Positions 55,047 to 64,000 of a DNA stretch of 64,000 nucleotides are shown piece by piece. A program made the translations under genes and the position numbers. The notes beneath the pieces are model-generated. The model saw nothing but the letters and a program-made list of their open reading frames with translations, made no database searches and was not told the origin of the DNA. Each line of letters starts with the position of its first letter. The stretch's first letter is position 1. This DNA is from Leptobrachium leishanense (lineage: Eukaryota; Chordata; Amphibia; Anura; Megophryidae): the NCBI GenBank assembly GCA_009667805.1, contig CM019069.1, forward strand, positions 94,399,204 through 94,463,203, given 5' to 3'.

Positions 55047-55340
55047 AGTTATTTATAAAGTGCCAACATGTTCTTGGTGGAAAAAAGCAAACATTAAACT
55101 AACAAAGAAGTTTGACACATGCGGCATCTTGAGAAAAGACCCTGCTCAAGTGTACTTACAATCCAAGAGGAGTGGGAGAGACAGAGGTATGCACCCCCTT
55201 ATTTAAAATTATGTTTCTTCTGTGACAGTATATTCATATTTAATGTAAATAATCACCATATTGCAACCCAGGATATACTTGAAAACGAGAGAAATCTCAA
55301 TGTATCCTTCCTGGTAAAATCCTTTATAAATAAATAAATT
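55047..55340 (+). mobile_element. SINE-like repeat with V-SINE-type tail
   Basis: The head TTTATAAAGTGCCAACATG resembles the repeat at 33658. The tail ACTTGAAAACGAGAGAAATC then TCCTTCCTGGTAAAATCC is the same as in the SINEs at 56306 and 63567, and it ends in ATAAATAAATAA. Non-coding. Confidence 0.55.
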
Positions 55341-55790
55341 CAACATCATTCTTACTTTACTGTATTACATACAGGACAATACTTATCTTTTTTTATGTAC
55401 AGATGAACGAAATTCGCTGAGATACTTTATAGGATAGGATTACGCCAGGAATCATTTGGAAATAAAATACATCGAGAATGAGAAATGTTTTTTCAAAAAT
55501 TAAATTATAGAGAAGGATTACTGTTGCAACAACAACAGAACACTGTTATCATGCCTACCTAGAATCCTGATTACAGTGGGTAGAAACTCAGTGGTAAACG
55601 GCTCATTTCATAATGTGCTTAAGTCACTAGAGAGTTAGTAAAATCTTACAGTGAAAGATTCCAAAGATACTGTACATTACAGTTGGTTTTGTATTCAGTA
55701 GATAAGTTCAGATATCTGGTTTAACTTGGTCAGCTGATCAGATGGTTGGAAGAGTAATGGATTCCCATTATGTATAAGTCTTACATGTTA
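55341..55790. other. No gene recognised
   Basis: No supported feature between the SINE-like repeat and the Tc1 element. Confidence 0.5.
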
Positions 55791-56305
55791 TACAGTGGCA
55801 AGAAAAAGTATGTGAACCCTTTGGGATTACGTGGAGTTTTGCATGAATTGGTTATAAAATGTGCTCTGATCTTCATCTAAATCACAACAATTTGAAAAAC
55901 ACAGTCTGCTTAAAATAATACAACACAAACATTACATGTTCTGTTCAATAAAAACATAAAAACATATAAACATTCACAGTGCAGGGTGGAAAAAGTATGT
56001 GAACCTTTGGACTTAATAACTGGTTGACCCTCCTCTGGCAGCAATAACCTCAACCAAACGTTTCCTGTAGTTGCAGATCAGACCTGCACAACAATCTGGA
56101 GTAATTTTGGACCACTCCTCTTCACAAAACTGTTTCAGTGTAGCAATATTCTTGGGATGTCTGGTGTGAATCGCTCTCTTAAGGTCATGCCACAGCATTT
56201 CAATCGGGTTGAGGTCAGGACTCTGACTGGGCCACTCCAGAAGGCATATTTTGTTTTGTTGAAGCCATTCTTTTGATGAATTACTTGTATGCTTTGGGTC
56301 ATTTT

Positions 56306-56512
56306 TTTTTTTTTTGGTGAAAGGATTTTACCAGGAAGGATACATTGAGATTTCTCTTGTTTTCAAGTATGTCCTGGGTGGCGAGTATGTACCGTTAGAT
56401 GTCTTGCCAAGGACACTTACTGGAGAGGTTGCTCGCTGGGATCGAACCCATGACTCCACAGGCTCTCTCCATGCAGAGCAGTGACATTACCTCTACTCCA
56501 CCCAGCCGGTAC
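56306..56512 (-). mobile_element. tRNA-derived SINE, V-SINE-like
   Basis: On the minus strand it begins TACCGGCTGGGTGGAGTAGA (box A region), has GGGTTCGATCCCAGC (RNA polymerase III box B), the conserved centre AGTGTCCTTGGCAAGACA and the tail TCCTTCCTGGTAAAATCC. It lies inside the Tc1 transposase. A poly-T run at its left end may be part of the tail. Confidence 0.8.
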
Positions 56513-56730
56513 TGTTGTCCTGTTGCATCACCCATACTCTGCGGAGCTTCAGTTGGCGGATAGATGGTCTTACGTTTTCCTGCAAAATGTCTTGATAAAC
56601 TCTGGAATTCAATTTTCCATCAATGACAACAATCCGTACAGGCCCTGAGGCAGCAAAGCAGCCCCAAACCATGATGCTCCCTCTGTCATGTTTAACAGTG
56701 GGGATGAGGTTTTGATGTTGGTGTGCTGTG

Positions 56731-57886
56731 TAGACATGTGCACAGCACAAAATTTCGTTTTGAACTAATGGATTAGTCCTAAAATGCAATTTATTTAGTT
56801 GCTAAAGAAATTCGTTTTCAGTTATTTAGTATGAAAACTAATTTCATTCATCCAAAAACCAATGGATACAATTACTATTGTAGTGGCTCCTCGGAGGGCT
56901 GAGATCGCTGCTTGTTACAGTATCTCAAACTCTCAGCACAATGTGGGCCATATTATATAGTTGGTGCTAACTTAACCAGAGCTGTTGTAAACTTCCCAGA
57001 GCTATTATAGCCTATGGAGGTTTTCAGTTTACAACAGCTCTGGTTAAGTTAGCACCAACATTGTAATACTGCCCCGTGTCGGGCAAAGCTGTTACAGTAA
57101 CTGACTGCCGCTCATCACAGCGCTCAGTTTCAGTAAAACAAGGAAATAATATTGTTCTAACCTCTTATATATAAAAATATTATTTACTAGTTTTACTGAA
57201 ACTAAGAGGTTAGAACAATATTATTTCCTTGTTTTACTGAAACTGAGCGCTGTTAGTCAGTTACTGTAACAGCTGAGCCTGATACATTGTACGGAGAGAT
57301 AATGTAACAAGCAGCCGATCTCCGCGCTCACAGACACTGGATTTAAAGGGCTGAGAAGAAAAGGATCCTCTCTGTATAATGTTTTGAACATCCTCCTGCA
57401 TTAATTAATACCCCTCTCTGTATAATGTATACAACATCCACCTGCATTAATTAATACCCCTCTCTGTATAATATATAGAACATCCTCCTGTATTAATGAA
57501 TGTCCCTCTCTGTATAGAACATCCTCCTCAATTTATACCTTTCTCTGTATATTGTATAAAACATCCTCCTGCATTAATACCCCTCTCTGTATAATGTATA
57601 GAACATCCTCCTGCATTAATTAATGCCCCTCTCTGTATAGAACATCCTACTGCATTTGGCATGTGGAGGGTGCAGAACTTCGGATGTTGCGCTCTTCATT
57701 GCTGGTCTCCTTCACTCAGCAATGTAATATCACAAAAAGGACTGACACTAAAATGTAGTGCATTTTATTTTAGTTTCTTTCGTTTTTTGTACTGAGCAGT
57801 TTCGTTTCTCTTGAGTCATCCGAAAACTAAATTATCCCAAAATTCGGACTAAATCGTTTTAGTACTAAAACGAATGCACATGTCTA
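56731..57886. mobile_element. hAT-type non-autonomous element
   Basis: TAGACATGTGCA at the left and its complement TGCACATGTCTA at the right are the ends; GTGCTGTG flanks both (56723-56730, 57887-57894), a perfect 8-bp hAT duplication. The 1156-bp interior has an inner inverted pair (GTTTTACTGAAACT around 57190) and about ten short units with ATTAATTAATACCCCTCTCT. No transposase. The copy at 1-794 is inverted relative to it. Confidence 0.93.
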
Positions 57887-58165
57887 GTGCTGTGCCTTTT
57901 TTTGCCACACATAGTGTTGTGTGTTTTTTCCAAACGACTCAATTTTGGTTTCATCTGTCCACAGAATATTTTGCCAGTAGTGCTGTGGAACATCCAGGTG
58001 CTCTTTTGCAAACTTCAAACGTGCTGCAATATTCTTTTTGGACAGCAATGGCTTCCTCCGTGGTGTCCTCCCATGTACTCCTTTCTTGTTTAACGTTTTC
58101 CTTATTGTAGATGTGTCAACAAAAATGTTAGCATGTGCCAGAGATTTCTGTAAGTCTTTAGCTGA

Positions 58166-58279
<114 letters not shown>

Positions 58280-58792
58280 TAGACAGTCTGTCTTACCGTG
58301 GACAAATGAACATCAAGGCTTTTGGAGATACTTTTGTAACCCTTTTCAGCTTCATGCAAGTCAACAATTCTTGATCGTAGGTCTTCTGAGAGCTCTTTTC
58401 TGTGAGGCATGGTTCACATCAGGAAGTGCTTCTTGAAACCAGTAAACCCAAAACTGGTGTGTGTTTTTAAAGGGCAGGACAGCTTTCAGCAACACATCCA
58501 ATAATATCACACTGATTGGACTCAAGGTTGGCTCACTCCTGGCTCCAATTAGTTCTTGGAAAAGTCATTAGGCTAGGGGTTCACATACTTTTCCCACCCT
58601 GCACTGTGAATGTTTACATGTTATGTTCAATACACACATGAAAGCATGTAATGTTTGTGTTGTATTATTTTAAGCAGACTGTGTTTTTCAAATTGTTGTG
58701 ACTTAGATGAAGATCAGAGCACATTTTATGACCAATTCATGCAAAACTCCAAGTAATCCCAAAGGGTTCACATACTTTTTCTTGCCACTGTA

Positions 58793-59450
58793 TGTCCTCA
58801 ATGCTTCTCTGTAAGAAACATCTTTAAACATCTTTATATCTTTATTCCCCCTTATTCCTGGAAGCAGGTCATAGTGGACAGCAGTTGCAACTTCTTCTGA
58901 CGCTGACAGGGATCCTGAGCCTCCGCAATAGCTGGGAGATCGGGACATCTTGATCTGACGCAGTGCCTCCACTCAGTGTAATCTATTTTTATAGGGAACC
59001 CACCCCACTGAGTAGATGAGTAGCCTTCACTTAATAACACTCAGAAACCAGAAACATATTTAAAACGTGTAATGCCGCTGTATACGGATTAAAGGAATTA
59101 GCCACACCATTCCTTTATTGCAGCAGGACTGCCCTAGCAAAGTCCCATGGGTAATTTGTGCACAACGTTGGTGCTATTTAGTATAGGAAGCGCTATCTAG
59201 ATAAAGTCTCTCATTCAACTTCATTAAACTGTATAATCCTGAAACAGTCTCTGGAAACAGTACCTTTATATAACTCCTGTGATTGTAGTTTCTTCCTTAT
59301 ATAGAGAAAAGAATGCTTGTCTGGATGTAGATCACTCCTCTTGTAGGTTGCACATACACTTCAATCTCTTTAGGAAGAGCCAGTAAATCAGGGAGGAAAA
59401 ACCTGCAGCAACAAATGGCAGCTTCCCAGCTTCTTGCACATGTAGAGGTT
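58793..59450. other. No gene recognised
   Basis: Flank between the Tc1 element and the next TIR element; no supported feature. Confidence 0.5.
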
Positions 59451-59539
59451 TACCGTATTTTTCGCTCCATAAGACGCACCTGACCATAGTTTTTAGAGGA
59501 GGAAAACAGGAAAATAAATATTCTGAAATCAAATAGTGT

Positions 59540-60262
59540 AATAATGGATATACTGCCCCAGCTCATGGATACTGCCCCCAGCTCATGGATACTGTCCCCC
59601 AGCTCATGGATACTGTCCCCCAGCTCATGGATATGCCCCAGCACATGGATACTGTCCCCCAGCTCATGGATACTGTCCCCCAGCACATGGATACTGTCCC
59701 CCAGCACATGGATACTGTCCCCCAGCTCATGGATACTGTCCCCCAGCTCATGGATACTGCCCCCCAGATCATGGATTTGCCCCAGCACATGGATACTGTC
59801 CCCCAGCTCATGGATACTGTCCCCCAGCTCATGGATACTGCCCCAGCTCATGGATATGCCCCAGCACATGAATACTATCCCCCAGCTCATGGATACTGTC
59901 CCCCAGCTCATGGATACTGTCCCCCAGCTCATGGATATGCCCCAGCTCATGGATACTGCCCCCCCAGCTCATGGATATGCCCCAGCACATGGATACTGTC
60001 CCCCAGCTCATGGATACTGCCCCCCAGCACATGGATACTGTCCCCCAGCTCATGGATACTGTCCCCAGCTCATGGATACTGTCCCCAGCTCATGGATACT
60101 GTCCCCCAGCTCATGGATATGCCCCAGCACATGGATACTGTCCCCCAGCTCATGGATATGCCCCAGCTCATGGATAATGCCCCAGCTCATGGATATTGCC
60201 CCAGCACATGGATGTGCCCCAGCTCGCTCATGGATGTGCCCCAGCAGCTCATGGATATGCCT
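59540..60262 (+). repeat. 21-bp minisatellite inside the TIR element
   Basis: About 33 units of CAGCTCATGGATACTGTCCC with variants CAGCACATGGAT and GATATGCCC. Unit lengths of 15-22 bp keep several frames open, creating spurious Pro-Ser-Ser-Trp-Ile-like frames on both strands. Confidence 0.95.
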
Positions 60263-60463
60263 CCGCTCACCTGTCGCCGCCGCGTTAGGCTCCCTCTGAG
60301 CGTGCGTCTGGCGGCAGGAAGCTTGGGCACTCGCCTGGGGGAGCCACGTGACCGCGATCTCGCGAGATCGCGGTCACGTGGCTCCGACAGGCGAGTGCCC
60401 AAGCTTCCTGACACCGGACTCACGCTCAGAGGGAGCCTAACGCGGCGGCGACAGGTGAGCTGA
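60263..60463. repeat. Long GC-rich palindrome
   Basis: Two arms of about 100 bp pair around GATCTCGCGAGATC: GCTCACCTGTCGCCGCCGCG on the left and its complement on the right, with a few mismatches in the middle (GCGTCTGGCGGC against its partner). It forms part of the TIR element. Confidence 0.85.
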
Positions 60464-60758
60464 GGCATATCATGGGGCATTCGCTCCATAAGACGCACCC
60501 ACTTTTCCCCCCACTTTTTGGGGGGAGAAAAGTGCGTCTTATGGAGCGAAAAATACGGTATCTTGCTTTCACTTTGTCCCAGCAGGAGTATCTCTTGCAG
60601 ACTCCTGAAGAGATTTATTCTCTGGACCAGTAGACAATGGCTGTGCTCCTTCTGTTACTTCCTGGGTCTCCCCTTTAACCTTTGGTTTTTTTCTGGCATG
60701 TGGAGAGGAGGGACCAAAGTTCAAAAGGTCCTGGAAGCTCAGTAAAAAATATGAGTTT

Positions 60759-61480
60759 GTTACATATATAAAAGGAAAAGTCCTGACTGACTAACTCATC
60801 AACACTCAGCTCAAACCGTTTAACCTAGGAACGTGACATTTTTGAAGATACATTGTTTTTATGATGTAGGCACCCACTAAAGAAGAATTTTTGGATGTTT
60901 GAATCCTGACCTTAAGGGGGTGAAAAAGGGGGGTGAATATTTTAAACAAGATACCTATATCTCAAAAACCGAAGATGTTACAGATGTGAAAATTGGTATT
61001 TACAATCTTCTTGAAAAATAAAAGACACATGATTTACCATTTTCCAAAAATCTAAGAGGGGGCGGTAATTAAAGGGGGTTAATAACTTTTTTGTTTTTAC
61101 AATCTTTTCAAATTAATATTTATTAAAGGTTTACATGTTTTTCTTTCTGTTTTCAAAAAGAAATATTCACAACACTAATTAAGGATACAGAAATACAGAA
61201 AAAAGGGAAGAAAGGGAGTGAGGAGTAAATATTTTAAACAGGATACTCATGTCTCAAAACCAGGATATGTTACAGATGTGAAGATTGGTATTTAGATTCT
61301 TCTCAAAAAATAAAAAAGTATTTTACTATTTTCCAAAAATCCAGTGGGTGGTGGTGAAAAAGGGGATGAATACTTTATCAGTATACCTATATTTCAAGAA
61401 TCAAAGATGTTACAAGTGTGAAAATTGGTATTTACAATCTTTTTGAAAAATAAAACCACACATACTTTACCATTTTCTGA
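60759..61480 (+). mobile_element. Helitron-like sequence with three internal repeats
   Basis: The start TACATATATAAAAGGAAAAG followed by TCCTGACTGACTAACTCATC matches a 5' end widely seen in animal Helitrons. Three diverged units of about 130-150 bp follow (near 60927, 61224 and 61360), each with GATGTTACAGATGTGAAAAT-like and TTTACCATTTTCC-like blocks. No Rep/helicase frame and no clear CTRR 3' hairpin were found. Confidence 0.5.
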
Positions 61481-61547
61481 AAATCCCGTCGTTACACTGG
61501 ATCAGCAGATCAGAAGAATGCTGTTACTTCACACAGAATGCAGTCTC

Positions 61548-61715
61548 TATGCAGCTCCTCTCACAACCAGGGCTCACATACTCCCTCACTGCTCCAGCAT
61601 GTCTGCCTCCCTCTCACCGCCAGGGCTCGCACAGTCCCTCGCTGCTTCAGTATGTCTGTTCCCTCTCTCGGCTAGGCCTAACACATTCCGTCACTGCTCT
61701 AGTATGGGATCACCT
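61548..61715 (+). repeat. Minisatellite, three 57-bp units
   Basis: Three units containing CCAGGGCTCACATACTCCCT and CACTGCTCCAGCATG, with increasing divergence. Confidence 0.75.
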
Positions 61716-62249
61716 GTGATATTACTGCAGAACCTAAGCCCATCTAAGCTCTGTAATTGCACCAGATTGCAAGCAAAAGCACTGCACAGAAATGTGATTG
61801 AGGCTACAAAACTGGCTCTGGCCGGGGGAGTCGGGGTTCATCTCATGAATACCTCTTATACGATTAGAATATCCGTATCAATTCAAAAGTCTTTAGTTGA
61901 CCCTAAAGATTTGCTTCATAATGACCATCAACAAGTCTCAGGGGCAGACTCTGAAGGTAGCGGGCAAGACTGCTTTTCACATGGGCAGCGTGATCCCGCA
62001 CGTCACATGGGTGCTGTAGCATGATCCTCTAGGGCAAATCACCCCACATACTGTCTCTTTAACAGTGAAATCTTTGAGGCTTTATTGGAGTAGGAAAGGA
62101 AACATAAAACAAAATAAAATCTTCACTCACCTGAGCACAAACTAAATCACTGATCATCCCTCTCTACAGGGCTAGCCCAAGCCACTGCTCTGCCTGGAGC
62201 GATGAATGAAATGCTGCCCCCCCCCCAAAAAAACACGTGACATGTATGA
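61716..62249. other. No gene recognised
   Basis: An open frame through here has no recognised motif; I do not support a gene. Confidence 0.45.
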
Positions 62250-62510
62250 TCGTATCACAGCCCCACAGCAATGAGACACACAGTAATGTGGGGTGTGTGT
62301 GAGCGTATCACAGAGCGCCACAGCAATAAAACTCACAGTAACGGGTGATGTATATGGGTGTATCACAGAGCTCCACAGCAATAAAACTCCCACACCCTGT
62401 TACTGTTTCATTGCTGTGGGGCTCTGTGATACGCTCATACACACCACCTGTTACTGTATCAGAGTGCCGCAGCAATAAAACTCACAGTAATGTGCGGTGT
62501 GTAGGAGTGT
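62250..62510. repeat. Tandem array of the CACAGCAATAAAACTC unit
   Basis: Four or five degenerate units with CACAGCAATAAAACTCACAG and GTGTATGGGTGTATCACAG; one unit near 62395-62445 is inverted. The same unit occurs at 25600 and 27680. Confidence 0.75.
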
Positions 62511-62529
62511 ATGGGTTCCACATACCCAA

Positions 62530-62800
62530 GCCCATTGTCACACACATCCACTCCACATACAGTCACATACACCCACACACATCCACATCCACACATATAG
62601 TCACCCACACACACATCCACACACACACATCCACCCACCCACACATCCAGTCACACACACATCCACACACACATCCACCCACCCACACATCCAGTCACAA
62701 ACACAACCACACACAGTCACACACATCCACACACACACATCCACACACATACATCCACACATCCACACACAGTCACACACATAAACTTAAACGTACCCAC
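62530..62800 (+). repeat. CACACATCCA-type simple repeat
   Basis: Long run of CACACATCCA, CACCCA and CAGTCACA variants. Frames rich in His, Thr and Pro across it are artefacts. Confidence 0.9.
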
Positions 62801-62859
62801 ACAGCCCTGGTCGAGGCCTAGCTGGAAAGCTTGTTAGAGGCATTGTCTCTGACTCTTTG

Positions 62860-63262
62860 AGCCTGGTCTCCAGGCTTTGGTCCTGGTCTCCGGGCCTGGG
62901 CTCCAGGCTCCAGGCTCCAGGCCTGGGCTCCAGTCTTCGGGCCTGGTCTCTGGGCCTGGGCTCCATGCATCGGGCCTGGGCTCCAGGCTTCGGGCCTGGT
63001 CTCCACGCCCGGTCTCCAGACTTTGGACCTGGTCTCTGGACCTGGTCTCCAGGCTTCAGACCTGGTCTCCGAGCCTAGTCTCCAGGCTTCAGGCCCGGTC
63101 TCCGGGCCCGGTCTCCAGGCTTCGGGCCTGGTCTTCAGCCCTTGGGGGAATTTTGTGGTGAAGGGGGCAGGAGCCAGCTGCTGTGGTGAAGGAGGTGGGA
63201 GCCAGGTCACTGAGGTGGAGGGGCAGGTACAGGTGCCAGGTCACTGAGGTGGAGGGGCAGGT
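62860..63262 (+). repeat. GC-rich minisatellite
   Basis: Many units of about 22 bp based on TCTCCAGGCTTCGGGCCTGG up to about 63140, then two 44-bp units with GCCAGGTCACTGAGGTGGAG at 63190-63262. Confidence 0.9.
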
Positions 63263-63566
63263 GCTAGCCTGCTGAGAGGAACAGGGGCGGGCACGGCCTG
63301 GTTTTGCAGGGTGCTTCAGGGCCGTGCCTTGTCCGGGCTTGGCGCTCCATGCCACGGCCTTTGACAGGGCAACAAAATGCCGCTCCTGACAAAAGGGTCG
63401 CCTGGAGCCACTGCTCCACCTTGCTCCATCGATGGGCCGGCCCTGCCTCTCTATACCAGAGACTCTACATAACATTTAAAATAACCTTTGGTTTAACATC
63501 CCACACCCACTGCAGACTTTCCCACCTCAGGAGTAGCACCATCCTGTCTGGGTCTCTCAAGCTCTC

Positions 63567-63785
63567 GCTAGTGTACCGGCTGGGTGGAGTAGAGGTGACA
63601 TCACTGGTCTATAACAATAACCGTGGAGACAGACTGTGGAGATACAGGTTTGATCCCGGCAAGAGCACCTCTCCAGTAAATGTCCTTGGGCAAGACACCT
63701 AATGGTACATACTCACCACCCAGAACATACTTGAAAACGAGAGAAATCTCAAAGTATCCATCCTGGTAAAATCCTTTCTCAAAAG
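63567..63785 (+). mobile_element. tRNA-derived SINE, V-SINE-like
   Basis: It starts TACCGGCTGGGTGGAGTAGA, has box B-like CAGGTTTGATCCCGG, centre AATGTCCTTGGGCAAGACA and tail CATCCTGGTAAAATCC, closely matching the SINE at 56306-56512. Non-coding, transcribed by RNA polymerase III when active. Confidence 0.82.
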
Positions 63786-64000
63786 AAAAGCTCTCTCTAG
63801 TCTCGCTTCTTCCCCTCCCTCAAGCATGAGCTATCTATCCTGCATAATTGCCAGGTGAGACACCTGCAGCAAGAATCAAACAAAACATTTCCTACTGGGA
63901 GTTAATGCCTACACCTTTAAACAAAAACATGGGGGAATATACAGACCCATCCATGCTTTATGTCAGAGCAGTTTTACGTTCCCTGTTCCAGAGTGATATT
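63786..64000. other. No gene recognised
   Basis: Right edge of the window; no supported feature. Confidence 0.5.

Larger units (their letters stand above)
59453..60558. mobile_element. TIR DNA transposon built around a minisatellite
   Basis: Ends CCGTATTTTTCGCTCCATAA and its exact complement at 60558; TA flanks both (59451-59452, 60559-60560), pointing to the Tc1/mariner superfamily. The interior is a 21-bp minisatellite (59540-60260) followed by a long palindrome (60263-60463) centred on GATCTCGCGAGATC. There is no transposase; the ends are a widely dispersed vertebrate type. Confidence 0.85.

Noticed and set aside
59450..60463. Overlapping long frames with Pro-Ser-Ser-Trp-Ile or Met-Ser-Trp-Gly repeats
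   Set aside because: Products of the 21-bp minisatellite inside a DNA transposon, open on both strands.
61425..62024. 199-codon frame
   Set aside because: It crosses Helitron-like repeats and a 57-bp minisatellite; no recognised domain.
63567..63660. A tRNA gene
   Set aside because: Box A- and box B-like sequences are present, but no cloverleaf is evident and the sequence continues into a SINE body found elsewhere in the window.
62525..63700. Several long frames rich in Thr-His-Pro or Gly-Leu-Gln-Ala
   Set aside because: They follow simple repeats and minisatellites and are open in several frames.

Overview
The window looks like repeat-rich intergenic DNA from a vertebrate, most likely a frog. 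The evidence is the mix of elements: a CR1 LINE with the 3' end usual in frogs, a tyrosine-recombinase retrotransposon of the Ngaro type, Tc1-like, hAT, PIF/Harbinger and piggyBac elements, a gamma-type endogenous retrovirus, an L1 LINE and tRNA-derived SINEs. I found no convincing host gene exon, no rRNA or functional tRNA gene and no CRISPR array. Nearly every recognisable coding stretch belongs to a mobile element.

Layout. 1-4.3 kb: a hAT element cut by the window edge, an LTR-like fragment, a decayed CR1-type LINE on the minus strand and small DNA elements. 5.3-6.4 kb: a higher-order minisatellite. 6.4-9.4 kb: a Ty3/Gypsy RT scrap, a LINE RT scrap and two Harbinger-like elements. 9.9-24.6 kb: a minus-strand endogenous retrovirus with a 4-bp GTAC target duplication. 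Its 5' LTR is split by a structurally complete Ngaro element (18.5-24.2 kb), and its pol region carries an opioid-growth-factor-receptor (OGFR) domain between RNase H and integrase. 25-34.4 kb: minisatellites and a scattered minus-strand Gypsy element (protease, RT/RNase H, integrase start) broken up by nested hAT and Harbinger elements. 34-42.5 kb: palindromic MITEs, a piggyBac-type element, LTR-like pieces and a hAT. 43.5-45.1 kb: a Tc1 element with an uninterrupted 340-residue transposase. 45.2-51.0 kb: a minus-strand L1 with a 13-bp target duplication. 51-55.3 kb: piggyBac-like ends, a fold-back element, a CR1 3' end and a SINE. 55.8-58.8 kb: a second, broken Tc1 carrying a SINE and a hAT. 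59.4-64 kb: a TIR element filled by a 21-bp minisatellite, Helitron-like DNA, several minisatellites and a SINE.

How the parts relate. Nesting gives relative ages. The retrovirus entered first; its LTRs now differ at about twenty positions by eye. Ngaro then entered the 5' LTR, and its split repeats look identical, so it is younger. Gypsy is older than the DNA elements that break it. The two most intact elements are the Ngaro and the 43.5-kb Tc1. The most unusual object is the OGFR domain, which lies in the same strand and the same frame as the retroviral integrase, with one TGA between them.
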